Assembly (NCBI RefSeq): GCF_009363855.1 | Contig: NZ_CP045423.1 | Location: 3,006,001 to 3,070,000, forward strand | Source of the DNA: Microvirga thermotolerans | Lineage (GTDB): Bacteria; Pseudomonadota; Alphaproteobacteria; Rhizobiales; Beijerinckiaceae | Length of the DNA stretch: 64,000 nucleotides | Direction: 5' to 3' | Shown: piece by piece, positions 18,130 to 26,975 of the stretch | How the letters are laid out: each line of letters opens with the position of its first letter | Position numbering within the stretch: position 1 is the stretch's first letter | The notes under the pieces: model-generated | Told to the model about the DNA's origin: nothing | The model's database searches: none | What the model saw: the letters and a program-made list of their open reading frames with translations, nothing else | Program-made: the position numbers and the translations under genes

Positions 18130-20949
18130 ATGCTGGGACTTCCTCTCACCTTCGCTGCCCCTCTCGTCCTGGTCGCCCTCGCCGCCTTGCCTGCGATCTG
18201 GCTCCTCCTGCGCATCACGCCGCCGCAGCCGAAGCGGGTCGACTTCCCGCCGCTGCGGATCGTGGCGGATCTCCGTCCCGAGCAGGAGACTCCGGCCCGG
18301 ACGCCCTGGTGGCTGCTGCTCCTGCGCCTCCTGCTGGCGGCCCTGCTCATCGTCGCCGCGGCCGGGCCGGTCTGGAACCCGCTGGCCGAGGGGAGCAGCC
18401 GCGCGCCGCTGCTGCTCCTGGTGGACAACGGCTTCGCCTCGGCTCACGACTGGCGCGAGCGGATGAACCTGGCCTCCGGACGGATCGAGGCGGCGGAGCG
18501 CGAGGGCCGCGTCGTCGCCGTGGCCGCCACGGCCGGCGAACCCCAGGATCTCCAGCCGATGAGCCCGGCCGCCGCCCTGGAGCGGCTGCGGACCTTCAGG
18601 CCCCTGCCCCACCTCCCCGAGCGCCGGGCGCATGTCGACGCCATCCGCCGGTTCCTGGAATCGACGCCCGGCGCGGAAATCGTCTGGATCAGCGACGGCG
18701 TCGCGGGCGTTGACGGTCAGGGCTTCATCGAGGGACTGGCTTCCGTGACCGGCAACCGCCCGACCGTTATTCTCAAGGCGGAGCAATCTCCCGCGCTCGC
18801 CATCGCCGGCACCGCAAACGCGGGCGGCCGGCTGACGGCCACCGTCGTCAGGGCCGAGCCCAACGGGCGCGATTCCGGCACCCTCCGCGCCCTCGACCTG
18901 AAGAACCTCCCCCTTGCCGATGCCCGCTTCGCCTTCGCCCCCGACGCGACGGAGGCCGTGGCCACCTTCGACGTGCCGACCGAGATCCGCAACGACATCG
19001 CGCGGATCGAGATCTTGGGCGAGAACGCGGCGGGGGCCGTCACCCTTCTCGACGAGAGCGGCAAGCGCCGGCGGGTCGGACTGGTCTTCGGCGGGACGGC
19101 GGATCAGGCCCAGCCGCTCCTGTCGCCGGTCTACTACATCGAGCGGGCGCTCGCGCCCTATGCGGAGATCCGCCTGGGCCGGGGCGGCGTGACCGACGCC
19201 ATCGACCAGCTCCTCGCCGAGCAGGTGTCGGTCCTCGTCCTCGCGGACGTGGGCGGCCTCGACCGGGAGGCCCAGGCGAAGGTGGCGGCCTTCGTGGAGC
19301 GCGGCGGCCTTCTTCTGCGCTTCGCCGGATCGCGCCTCGCGGCGGGCAACGACGAGCTCGTCCCCGTGCGCCTGCGGCGCGGCGGCCGGACCCTCGGCGG
19401 CACCCTGTCCTGGGACACGCCCAAGACCTTCGCGCCCTTCACCCGCGAGAGCCCCTTCTTCGGCCTGCCCGTGCCGGAGGAGATCGGCGTCCGCCGCCAG
19501 ATCCTGGCCGAGCCGGACAGCGACCTGCCCGCGAAGACCTGGGCGGCCCTCGCGGACGGCACGCCCATCGTGACGGCGGACAAGCGCGGGGACGGGCTGA
19601 TCGTTCTCTTCCACGTGACCGCCGACACCACCTGGTCGAACCTGCCCCTGTCCGGGCTGTTCGTGGACATGCTGCGCCGCATTGCCGCCCTCGCCGGGTC
19701 GCCCGGCGACGCGAGCGCGGAGACCCGCAACGCGGAGAACCAGACCGTCGCCCCGCGCCTGACCCTCGACGGCTTCGGCGTGTTCACCTCGCCCCCGCCG
19801 ACCGCCCGGGCGGTGACGCGCAACCATGCGGAGCGGGCGAGCGCCGAGCACCCGCCCGGCTTCTACGGTCCCGTCGACGGGAGCCTTGCGGTCAACGCCC
19901 TCGTCGCCGGCGACCGTCTCGCCCCGCTCGACTACGCGCCCCTGCGGGCCCGCATTGCGCCCCTCGAAGGGGCGAGGACCGTCGACCTGCGCGCGCCCCT
20001 CCTCGGCATCGCGCTCCTTCTTCTCCTGATCGATACCCTGGCCTCCCTCTGGCTCGGCGGGCACCTCGGCAACCTCTTCGGCCGCATGCGCCGGGCCGGA
20101 GCCGGAGCCGCCGTCCTGCTGGCGGCTCTCCTCGTCGCGGGCCTGCCGTCGGACGGCCGCGCCCAGGAGGAACCGTCGGCCGCCCGCCCCGGCCTGAGCC
20201 AGGACAGCCGCGCCTCCGCCCTCGTGACGCGGCTCGCCTACGTGATCACCGGCGACGCGCAGGTGGACGCGACGAGCAAGGCGGGGCTCCTCGGGCTCTC
20301 GCAGATGCTCGCCATGCGCACGGCCTTCCAGCCCGGGGACCCGATCGGCATCGACCCGGCGCGGGACGAGCTCGCCTTCTATCCCCTGCTCTATTGGCCG
20401 ATCGTCGCGACGCGCCCGGTCCCGAGCGAGGCGGCGATCCGGCGGCTCGACGCCTTCATGAAGGGCGGCGGCACGGTGGTCTTCGACACGCGGGACGCCT
20501 TCAGCGCCCGCCCGGACGGGGCGGTGAGCGCGGAAGGCCAGTACCTGCGCCGGATGCTGGCGAGCCTGGACATTCCGGAGCTGGAGCCCGTGCCCTCCGA
20601 CCACGTGCTGACCAAGACCTTCTACATCCTCGACGACTTCCCGGGGCGCTACGCCACGGGCCAGACCTGGGTGGAGGCCCTGCCGCCGCCGACCGAGGAC
20701 ACCGCCAACCGCCCGGCCCGCTCCGGCGACGGGGTGTCGCCGATCATCATCACCTCCAACGATCTCGCCGCCGCCTGGGCGGTGGGGCCGCGGGGCGAGG
20801 CGCTCTACCCGGTCGTCGGCAGCGATCAGCAGCGCCAGAGGGAGCTGTCATTCCGCAGCGGGATCAACATCGTCATGTACGCCCTGACGGGCAACTACAA
20901 GGCCGACCAGGTGCACGTGCCCGCCCTGCTCGAGCGCCTGGGACAATAG
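18130..20949 (+). CDS. BatA/DUF4159 membrane protein of the MoxR cluster
   Basis: A 939-residue protein with two parts. The N-terminus is BatA-like: two hydrophobic helices (about 8-30 and 57-78) flank the FPPLRIVADL segment, then a VWA-like domain (LLLLVDNGFAS) and a long periplasmic-type region. A helix at about 620-643 and an Ala-rich helix at about 656-675 ending GRAQEE lead into a C-terminal DUF4159 domain (about 695-939) with the typical DELAFYPLLYWPIV block. The internal GRAQ segment looks like a second export signal, as if two proteins had fused. The ATG follows the DUF58 stop by 3 bases. Confidence 0.85.
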   Translation: MLGLPLTFAAPLVLVALAALPAIWLLLRITPPQPKRVDFPPLRIVADLRPEQETPARTPWWLLLLRLLLAALLIVAAAGPVWNPLAEGSSRAPLLLLVDNGFASAHDWRERMNLASGRIEAAEREGRVVAVAATAGEPQDLQPMSPAAALERLRTFRPLPHLPERRAHVDAIRRFLESTPGAEIVWISDGVAGVDGQGFIEGLASVTGNRPTVILKAEQSPALAIAGTANAGGRLTATVVRAEPNGRDSGTLRALDLKNLPLADARFAFAPDATEAVATFDVPTEIRNDIARIEILGENAAGAVTLLDESGKRRRVGLVFGGTADQAQPLLSPVYYIERALAPYAEIRLGRGGVTDAIDQLLAEQVSVLVLADVGGLDREAQAKVAAFVERGGLLLRFAGSRLAAGNDELVPVRLRRGGRTLGGTLSWDTPKTFAPFTRESPFFGLPVPEEIGVRRQILAEPDSDLPAKTWAALADGTPIVTADKRGDGLIVLFHVTADTTWSNLPLSGLFVDMLRRIAALAGSPGDASAETRNAENQTVAPRLTLDGFGVFTSPPPTARAVTRNHAERASAEHPPGFYGPVDGSLAVNALVAGDRLAPLDYAPLRARIAPLEGARTVDLRAPLLGIALLLLLIDTLASLWLGGHLGNLFGRMRRAGAGAAVLLAALLVAGLPSDGRAQEEPSAARPGLSQDSRASALVTRLAYVITGDAQVDATSKAGLLGLSQMLAMRTAFQPGDPIGIDPARDELAFYPLLYWPIVATRPVPSEAAIRRLDAFMKGGGTVVFDTRDAFSARPDGAVSAEGQYLRRMLASLDIPELEPVPSDHVLTKTFYILDDFPGRYATGQTWVEALPPPTEDTANRPARSGDGVSPIIITSNDLAAAWAVGPRGEALYPVVGSDQQRQRELSFRSGINIVMYALTGNYKADQVHVPALLERLGQ

Positions 20950-20964
20950 GAGTAGGACGGACCC

Positions 20965-23037
20965 GTGCTCTCCCTGACCTTCACCCCGCTCGTTCCCGTC
21001 CCGGCCCTGTGGGCCGTCGGAGCGGTCGCGGCCGTGCTCGCCGTGCTGGCCTTCGTGTCCCGCGGGCCGGTCGCCCTGCTGCGGGCCCTCGCCCTCGCCC
21101 TCGTGCTCCTCGCCCTCGCCAACCCCTCCCTCGTGCAGGAGGAGCGGGAGAAGGTGAGGGACATCGTCGCCGTGGTCGTGGACCGCACGACCTCGCAGAC
21201 CCTCGGCGACCGCCAGGACATGACCGACCGGGTCCGCGCGGAGCTGGAGCGCCGGTTCGGATCGCTGGCGGACATCGAGCCCCGCTACATCGTGGCGACG
21301 GACGGCTCCGGGGACGACGGGACGCGCCTCTTCGCCGCCCTCTCCAACGGGCTGGCCGATGTGCCGCCGGACCGGCTCGCCGGCGCGATCCTGGTCACGG
21401 ACGGCGTGGTCCACGACATTCCGCCGAACGTCGAGAGCCTCGGCTTCAAGGCGCCGCTCCACGTGCTCGTCACCGGACGGCCCGACGAGCGGGATCGGCA
21501 GATCAAGCTCCTGGAAGCGCCGCGCTTCGGGATCGTCGGCAAGGACCAGACCATCCGTGCGACGGTGATGGAGCGGGGCGGCACGGGCTCGGCCACCGTC
21601 ACCGTGCGGCGGGACGGTCAGGAATTCGCCCGCCAGCAGGTGCGCACCGGCACCCCCTTCTCCATCGGCGTGCGCATCGAGCACGGCGGCCAGAACGTGG
21701 TCGAGATCGAGGTCGACGGCCTGCCCGGCGAATTGACCCAGGCCAACAACCGCGCGGTCGTTCCCATCGAGGGGATCCGCGAGAAGCTGCGCGTGCTCCT
21801 CGTCTCGGGCGAGCCCAATCCCGGCGAGCGGACCTGGCGCAACCTGCTCAAGTCGGATGCCAACGTGGACCTCGTGCACTTCACGATCCTGCGTCCGCCG
21901 GAGAAGCAGGACGGCACGCCCATCAACGAGCTGTCCCTGATCGCCTTCCCGACCCGGGAGCTGTTCCAGCAGAAGATCAGGGAGTTCGACCTGATCATCT
22001 TCGACCGCTACGCCAACCAGAGCGTCCTGCCGTCGAGCTATTTCGAGAACATCGTGCGCTACGTGCGCGACGGGGGCGCGGTGCTGGTGGCGGCAGGCCC
22101 GGAATTCGCCGGCTTCGGCAGCCTCGCCCAGACCCGCCTCGCTCCCATCATTCCCGGCGTGCCGGACGGGCGCATCGTCGAGGAGCCTTTCAAGGCGCGC
22201 ATCACGGACACGGGGGCGCGCCATCCCGTGACCCGCGACCTGCCGGGCTCGGAGGCGAACCCGCCGGCCTGGGGCGCGTGGCTGCGCACCATCGGGTCGC
22301 AGGTCGGAACGGGGAGCACCGTCATGTCCGGGGCGGAGAACCTGCCCCTCCTCGTGCTCAGGCGGGAGGAGAAGGGGCGGGTCGCCCTGCTGCTTTCCGA
22401 CCACGCCTGGCTGTGGGCCCGGGGCTACGAGGGCGGCGGCCCCCACCTCGATCTCCTGCGGCGCCTGGCGCACTGGCTCATGAAGGAGCCTGCCCTGGAA
22501 GAGGAGGCCCTGCGCGCCGCCGCGGCGGGACGCGACATCCGGATCGAGCGCCAGACCATGAAGGACGCCGCCGATCCGGCGACCCTGAGGGCGCCGAGCG
22601 GCGCGGAAAGCGCCGTTCCCCTGACCGAGTCCCGGCCGGGCCTGTTCACCGCCCAGGTGACGAGCCGGGAGATGGGCCTCCATACGGTGCGCTCCGGCGA
22701 TCTCATCGCCTTCGTGAGCATCGGCCCCGCCAATCCCCGGGAGCTGACGGACGTGTTCAGCAACACGGAGGCCCTGCGCCCCATCGCGGAGGCGACGGGT
22801 GGCTCGGTCCGGCGCGTCGTCGCCGAAGCGGGCGCGGAGATCGCGGTGCCGCGCATCCTCGCGGTGAGATCCGGCTCGCGCTTTTTCGGCAGCGACTGGA
22901 TCGGCATCCGGCCGAGCGACAGCGCGATCGTGCGCGGCGTGTCGGTCTTCCCTCTGGCCATCGGGCTCCTGGGCCTCGCCCTGCTGGTCGGCGCGATCCT
23001 GGTCGCCTGGGTCGCCGAGGGCCGCCGGCGGGCCTGA
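20965..23037 (+). CDS. Amidotransferase-like membrane protein of the MoxR cluster
   Basis: A 690-residue membrane protein. Two N-terminal helices (about 9-50) are followed by a large extracytoplasmic region and one C-terminal helix (about 660-683, FPLAIGLLGLALLVGAILVAWVA). The middle (about residues 270-375, VLLVSGEPNPGERTWRNLL to RYVRDGGAVLVAAGPEF) has the fold pattern of class I glutamine amidotransferase-like domains seen in BatA-linked proteins, without an obvious catalytic Cys triad. The start is a GTG at 20965 preceded by AGGAG. It ends the MoxR-DUF58-DUF4159 operon and runs into convergent GNAT. Confidence 0.8.
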   Translation: MLSLTFTPLVPVPALWAVGAVAAVLAVLAFVSRGPVALLRALALALVLLALANPSLVQEEREKVRDIVAVVVDRTTSQTLGDRQDMTDRVRAELERRFGSLADIEPRYIVATDGSGDDGTRLFAALSNGLADVPPDRLAGAILVTDGVVHDIPPNVESLGFKAPLHVLVTGRPDERDRQIKLLEAPRFGIVGKDQTIRATVMERGGTGSATVTVRRDGQEFARQQVRTGTPFSIGVRIEHGGQNVVEIEVDGLPGELTQANNRAVVPIEGIREKLRVLLVSGEPNPGERTWRNLLKSDANVDLVHFTILRPPEKQDGTPINELSLIAFPTRELFQQKIREFDLIIFDRYANQSVLPSSYFENIVRYVRDGGAVLVAAGPEFAGFGSLAQTRLAPIIPGVPDGRIVEEPFKARITDTGARHPVTRDLPGSEANPPAWGAWLRTIGSQVGTGSTVMSGAENLPLLVLRREEKGRVALLLSDHAWLWARGYEGGGPHLDLLRRLAHWLMKEPALEEEALRAAAAGRDIRIERQTMKDAADPATLRAPSGAESAVPLTESRPGLFTAQVTSREMGLHTVRSGDLIAFVSIGPANPRELTDVFSNTEALRPIAEATGGSVRRVVAEAGAEIAVPRILAVRSGSRFFGSDWIGIRPSDSAIVRGVSVFPLAIGLLGLALLVGAILVAWVAEGRRRA

Positions 23038-23059
23038 ACGGCAGGCTCCTCCCGCCCCG

Positions 23060-23563
23060 TCAGGCCGGCAGCACGCTGACCTTGCCCCTCGCCCGCTCCA
23101 GCGCGCCCTCGGCGAGTTCGACCGCGAGGAAACGGTCGGGATTGACCGGGCCCGGCAACACGAGATGGCCGGGCGGGACGCGCTTGAAGCCGAAGCGGCG
23201 GTAATAGGGCTCGTCGCCCACCAGCAGGACCAGGGTGTGGCCTTTGTCCCTGGCCGCTTCGAGGGAGCGGCGCATCAGCGCCGCCCCGATGCCCCGGCCT
23301 TCGAAGGCGGGCTCGACGGTCAGCGGACCGAGCATCAGGGCCATCTCCGTCCCCGCCTGGACCGGCGTGAGGCGGACGGAGCCGACGAGCAGGGTGCCCA
23401 CCATCGCCGTGAAGGAGAGTTCGAGCAGGTGCGGCGCGCCCTCCCGCAGGCGGGACGCGGTGCGCGCGAACCGGCCGGGACCGAAGGCGCGTTCGTGCAG
23501 GCGCTCGATGGCCTCGGAATCGATGGGCTGCTCGTTGCGGATGATCAGGGAAAGCTCGGTCAT
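23060..23563 (-). CDS. GNAT-family N-acetyltransferase
   Basis: A 167-residue protein of the GNAT fold. The acetyl-CoA loop is in LGPLTVEPAFEGRGIGAALMRRSLEAARDKGH (about residues 78-108), with GRGIGAAL as the R/Q-x-x-G-x-G/A pyrophosphate loop, and the VGDEPYYRRFGFKRVPPG block is typical of the YhbS-like subgroup. The substrate is unknown. It converges on the MoxR cluster with a 22-base gap. The 204 bases upstream, before the NUDIX stop, hold no recognisable gene. Confidence 0.88.
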   Translation of the reverse strand: MTELSLIIRNEQPIDSEAIERLHERAFGPGRFARTASRLREGAPHLLELSFTAMVGTLLVGSVRLTPVQAGTEMALMLGPLTVEPAFEGRGIGAALMRRSLEAARDKGHTLVLLVGDEPYYRRFGFKRVPPGHLVLPGPVNPDRFLAVELAEGALERARGKVSVLPA

Positions 23564-23767
23564 GGACGGACTCGCGGAAACGGCGATGCAAGACGGACGT
23601 GACGGATCGTCAGCCGTTTCGTCGTCGCAGGATCCGGGTCGGGGTCATGAAGCGCGCGTCCTCGTCCGCTTGGTCCATGGCGCATGGTGCGGAAAACTGG
23701 ACCGGTCGTCCGCACGGGACGATGCTCTAGCAGTGCGGGGCCCGGCAGGCAAACGGTTCCGCTCGCC

Positions 23768-24256
23768 CTACCATACCGCGCCGGCCGGCTCGCCCCGCAG
23801 GATCTCCGAAAGGCGTCGGCGCGTCGCCCGGGTCACGCCCTCGGGCAGCCGGTCGAGAGGGAAGAATCCGGCTTCGGCGATCTCCCGGTCCGGCAGCTTG
23901 GGGCCGGTGACGGCGAAATCCCGCACCACGTAGACCACCACATGGTCGCGGGGAGAGGCCTGCCGGTTGAAGAACACGCCGTGGAGGCGCGGCGGCCCGG
24001 TCATCTCGATGCAGGCCTCCTCGCGGAGCTCACGCTCCAGGGCTTCCAGCACGGGCTCCCCGGTCTCGACGCCGCCGCCGGGCAGGTGCCAGCCCGGCAC
24101 GTAGGTGTGACGGATCAGGAAGACCCGCTCGTCGCCGTCGACGACGGCGGCCCGCACGCCGAGGGTCATGCCGCGCGAGAAGCGCCAGTAGGTGTGAAAG
24201 GCGCGGCGCAGCAGGCGGCCGGCGAGCTTCGACTCGGTGACGAGGGGCATTCTCAT
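23768..24256 (-). CDS. NUDIX hydrolase
   Basis: A 162-residue NUDIX protein with the box GGGVETGEPVLEALERELREEACIE at about residues 66-90; the usual Gly of EExGU is Cys (EEACI). Substrate unknown. The ATG at 24256 was chosen because the in-frame ATG at 24310 lies inside the predicted promoter. An ATG at 24250 is also possible. It diverges from a small stand-alone unit; the two -35 elements are back to back. The N-terminus carries an Arg-rich stretch (KLAGRLLRRAFHTYWRFSRG). Confidence 0.85.
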   Translation of the reverse strand: MRMPLVTESKLAGRLLRRAFHTYWRFSRGMTLGVRAAVVDGDERVFLIRHTYVPGWHLPGGGVETGEPVLEALERELREEACIEMTGPPRLHGVFFNRQASPRDHVVVYVVRDFAVTGPKLPDREIAEAGFFPLDRLPEGVTRATRRRLSEILRGEPAGAVW

Positions 24257-24292
24257 GAAGGAGCACGGCCCGAATGACGATTTGATGAACGA

Positions 24293-24321
24293 GCTATACT
24301 TTAGGCGCATATCTGTGCCAA
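24293..24321 (-). promoter_or_regulatory. Promoter of the NUDIX gene
   Basis: Reading the minus strand, TTGGCA (24316-24321) and TATAGC (24293-24298) are separated by 17 bases. Transcription would start near 24286, about 30 bases before the ATG at 24256. Confidence 0.5.
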
Positions 24322-24332
24322 TGTTTCAGCAT

Positions 24333-24361
24333 GTGACATGCACCTCAAGCGGGACTATGAC
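24333..24361 (+). promoter_or_regulatory. Promoter of the 39-codon unit
   Basis: GTGACA (24333-24338) and TATGAC (24356-24361) have a 17-base spacer. The start point would be near 24368, just before the AAAAGGTG ribosome-binding site at 24372-24379. It lies back to back with the NUDIX promoter, 11 bases between the -35 boxes. Confidence 0.5.
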
Positions 24362-24384
24362 AAATCTAGCCAAAAGGTGCCGCC

Positions 24385-24504
24385 ATGTTCGTCTCCCTGA
24401 TCCTTTCCTTCCTCTCGCGCTCCGCCCGCTTCACCTGGTCCCCGGCCCTCGATCTCGAGGACCATGCGATCCGCTCGACCCTGATCCCCGGCGCGCAGTA
24501 CTGA
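24385..24504 (+). CDS. Small 39-residue hydrophobic peptide, unknown
   Basis: The open frame from ATG 24385 to TGA 24504 encodes 39 residues: a hydrophobic N-terminus (MFVSLILSFLSRSARFTW) and a polar C-terminus (DLEDHAIRSTLIPGAQY). Support comes from its surroundings: AAAAGGTG five bases before the ATG, a 17-spaced promoter, and an intrinsic terminator 27 bases after the stop. It may be a small membrane or secreted peptide, or the transcript of about 190 nt may act as an RNA. No family recognised. Confidence 0.5.
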   Translation: MFVSLILSFLSRSARFTWSPALDLEDHAIRSTLIPGAQY

Positions 24505-24530
24505 TCGGAACCGAGCCGCCATTCCCGCTC

Positions 24531-24562
24531 GTCCCCGAGGAGGCCCTTCGGGGACTTTTCCT
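24531..24562 (+). terminator. Intrinsic terminator of the 39-codon unit
   Basis: GTCCCCGA (24531-24538) and TCGGGGAC (24548-24555) pair perfectly around a 9-base loop and are followed by TTTTCCTT. It separates the small unit from the phosphoesterase gene that starts at 24706. Confidence 0.75.
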
Positions 24563-24705
24563 TGGTCCGGCGCCGATCCGGAGCGGCCGCGGATCGCGAG
24601 TGAAGGCGCAGCCGGAATCCGCCCCGCGCGAGGCGCCCGCCGCCAGGGCATGGCAGCCGACATGGGCGATTGGCGAGCGGCATTCGAGACCGTAAGGTCG
24701 CGGCC

Positions 24706-25620
24706 ATGTTCCGCCTCGCCCATCTGACCGATCCCCATGTGGGACCGCTTCCCCGTCCGCAGCTGCGGCAGCTCCTGAGCAAGCGCCTCACCGGCTGGTA
24801 CAACTGGCATCGCAGCCGGTCCGCAACCCACGACATGGAGCTCCTGGCGGCGCTGGTCTCGGACATCCGCGCCCAGGCGCCGAACCACATCGCCTGCACG
24901 GGCGACACGTGCAACATCGGCCTGCCGAGCGAGTGGACGACGTCGCGGATCTTCCTGGAAAGCCTCGGCTCGCCGGAAACGGTGAGCTTCGTGCCCGGCA
25001 ACCACGACGCCTATGTCATGGGCGCGCTCGAAGGGCTCCTGAAGGAGGTGGCGCCGTGGACCCGCGGCATCGACGGCCGGGAGGGCGTCTTCCCGTTCCT
25101 GCGCCGCTTCGGCCCGGTGGCCCTGGTCGGCCTGTCCTCCGCCATTCCCACCCTGCCCTTCGTGGCGAGCGGGCGCGTCGGCTCGAGGCAGATGAAGGCG
25201 GCGGAGCGGATCCTCGCGGAACTCGGGCAGGACCCCGCCTGCTTCCGCATCGTCCTGATCCACCACCCCCCGCATCGCGGCGGGGCGCAGCCCGGCCGCA
25301 ACCTGACCGATGCGAGCGCGTTCGAGGCCATGATCCGCCGGGTCGGCGCGGAGCTCGTGCTCCACGGGCACAACCATGTGGGATCGCTGGCGCACCTGCC
25401 GGGCCCGCGCGGCCCTGTCCCGGTGGTCGGCGCGCCCTCCGCCTCCGCCCGGAGCGGGACCATGACCCATAAGGCAGGCTACCACCTCTTCACCATCGAC
25501 CGGGACGAGACGGGCTTCCTCCTCACGGCGGAGTTGCGCGGACTGCAGCCGGACGGGACCATCGGCGGGATGGGGATGCTCTCCCTCGGACAGATCCGGC
25601 GGGGCGGCGGCGGGTCCTGA
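24706..25620 (+). CDS. Calcineurin-like metallophosphoesterase
   Basis: A 304-residue cytosolic metallophosphoesterase. The five family motifs are visible: LTDPHVG, CTGDTCN (GD), PGNHDAY (GNHD), VLIHHPPH and GHNHVGS. The target (cyclic nucleotide, lipid or nucleic acid) cannot be told from sequence. TGDTCN replaces the commoner TGDLVD. The ATG at 24706 matches the family start MFRLAHLTDPHVG; an in-frame ATG at 24670 would add 12 residues. It is convergent with the acyltransferase gene (gap of 24 bases). Confidence 0.9.
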   Translation: MFRLAHLTDPHVGPLPRPQLRQLLSKRLTGWYNWHRSRSATHDMELLAALVSDIRAQAPNHIACTGDTCNIGLPSEWTTSRIFLESLGSPETVSFVPGNHDAYVMGALEGLLKEVAPWTRGIDGREGVFPFLRRFGPVALVGLSSAIPTLPFVASGRVGSRQMKAAERILAELGQDPACFRIVLIHHPPHRGGAQPGRNLTDASAFEAMIRRVGAELVLHGHNHVGSLAHLPGPRGPVPVVGAPSASARSGTMTHKAGYHLFTIDRDETGFLLTAELRGLQPDGTIGGMGMLSLGQIRRGGGGS

Positions 25621-25644
25621 GAAACGGGCGCACGGCGACCGACC

Positions 25645-26739
25645 TCAGGCGCGACGGTCCACCCATGCCCGCAGGGCATCGGTGAGGGGCCGCTCGAAGA
25701 GGCGGTGGACCAGGATGCCCGCGAGGAGCGTCACGGCAAGGGACAGGGCGACGAAGCCCCAAGGCCCGAGCGCCGCATCGGCCCCCGTGCGCGCGAGCAC
25801 GACCCCCATGCCCCGGATCGCGAAGGGATGGACGAGGTAGATCGCATAGGAGGCATCCCCCGCCGTCACCGCGAAGCGCGTCAGGGCGCTCGGCTCCCGC
25901 TCCGTGCGGCTCAAGGCCGCCGCGGCGACGAGAAGGGCCGCCGGCAGCCCCCAGGCCAGGGGCCGCATTTCGCTCAGGTCGCTCCGCAGATCGATGAGGT
26001 TCGCCGCCAGCAGCGCGACGGCGGCGAGCGCCAGGGCCCACCGGACGCCCCTGCCCAGGGTGACGCCTTTCGCGTGGAGCCAGCCGAGCCCGAGGCCGAA
26101 GGCGAATTCCAGGAGGATCGGGTCGGTCCAGAACGCCAGCGGCTGGGGGAGCGGCAGCAGCCTGCCGGCCAGGACCAGTACCGCGAGGCCCGCGACGAGC
26201 AGGCTCAGCGCGATCCGCTTCGGTCGGACGATCACCGCCGCGAAGAGCAGGTAGAAGAACATCTCGTAGTTCAGGGTCCAGCCCAGGGAGTAGAGGGGCT
26301 GGACGGTCCCGTCCGGGCGCTCGAAGGGAACGAACAGATAGGAGGCCAGCACCTGCCAGGGCTGGAGCGGAGCGCTGTTGAGAAGGGCGGGAGCGGCGAG
26401 GGAGACCGCGAGATAGAGCGTCGTGACGGCCCAGTAGAGCGGGACGATGCGCACGAGGCGCCGGGCCAGGAACACGCCCCTCGCCCCCGCCTCGCCGAAG
26501 AGCGGGCGGGAGGCATAGACCATGATGAAGCCGGAGATCACGAAGAACACGTCGACGCCCGCCATCCACGGGAAGCGGTCGAGGGCGGCGAAGCCGTGCC
26601 CGATGCGGGCCGCCAGTCCTTCCGCATCGTGCTGCGCATGCAGGAAGGCGACCGACAGGGCGGCGAGCGCTCTCAGGACCTGGACGTGGAGAAGTTTCGA
26701 CAAGGCGATCTCGGTACCGGACGTGCGCTCATACCCCAT
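25645..26739 (-). CDS. Membrane acyltransferase (OafA/acyltransferase-3 family)
   Basis: A 364-residue integral membrane O-acyltransferase expected to transfer acetyl or other acyl groups to surface sugars. The N-terminal block VQVLRALAALSVAFLHAQHD carries the RALAALxVxxxH signature, and VDVFFVISGFIMVYAS and RRLVRIVPLYWAVTTLYL are also diagnostic. About ten hydrophobic helices follow to VHRLFERPL. The ATG at 26739 fits the family; the frame runs on upstream into an Arg-rich shadow. A perfect 16-bp palindrome, TGCGGCCG-CGGCCGCA, lies directly upstream at 26740-26755. Confidence 0.9.
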   Translation of the reverse strand: MGYERTSGTEIALSKLLHVQVLRALAALSVAFLHAQHDAEGLAARIGHGFAALDRFPWMAGVDVFFVISGFIMVYASRPLFGEAGARGVFLARRLVRIVPLYWAVTTLYLAVSLAAPALLNSAPLQPWQVLASYLFVPFERPDGTVQPLYSLGWTLNYEMFFYLLFAAVIVRPKRIALSLLVAGLAVLVLAGRLLPLPQPLAFWTDPILLEFAFGLGLGWLHAKGVTLGRGVRWALALAAVALLAANLIDLRSDLSEMRPLAWGLPAALLVAAAALSRTEREPSALTRFAVTAGDASYAIYLVHPFAIRGMGVVLARTGADAALGPWGFVALSLAVTLLAGILVHRLFERPLTDALRAWVDRRA

Positions 26740-26864
26740 TGCGGCCGCGGCCGCACCCTCGTTCGGCGCGCAGGGGCGAAATGCCCGTATCCGGCGGCCG
26801 GCCCAGGTCGAGGGCGGCGCTCCGCAGTATCGGGAAGAAACGCTCGAGCCCTCGTGTCGGACCC

Positions 26865-26889
26865 GGAACATCGTGGACACTACATCGTT
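26865..26889 (+). promoter_or_regulatory. Exact EcfG-type (general stress) promoter
   Basis: GGAAC (26865-26869), a 16-base spacer and CGTT (26886-26889) match exactly the -35/-10 consensus described for the alphaproteobacterial general stress sigma factor EcfG. The predicted start is near 26896, about 80 bases before the DUF4142 ATG. A short dyad, GGCTGC-A-GCAGCC, lies at 26894-26906 on the likely start point. Confidence 0.65.
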
Positions 26890-26975
26890 GTAGGGCTGCA
26901 GCAGCCACCAGTAATTCTCTGCAAGCCAACAGGCCTTGCAAGGGTGTTCTGCGTTCCCAACCAGGAGCTCATCCT

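Noticed and set aside
23564..23767. Possible gene between the GNAT and NUDIX genes
   Set aside because: Frames here are short and lack start signals. No promoter or terminator could be defined.
24310..24310. NUDIX start at the in-frame ATG at 24310
   Set aside because: It falls inside the predicted promoter, and the added residues do not resemble the family.
26888..26916. Alternative sigma-70-like pair TTGTAG-N17-GTAATT before the DUF4142 gene
   Set aside because: Both hexamers are poor, and the exact EcfG-type match just upstream explains the region better.
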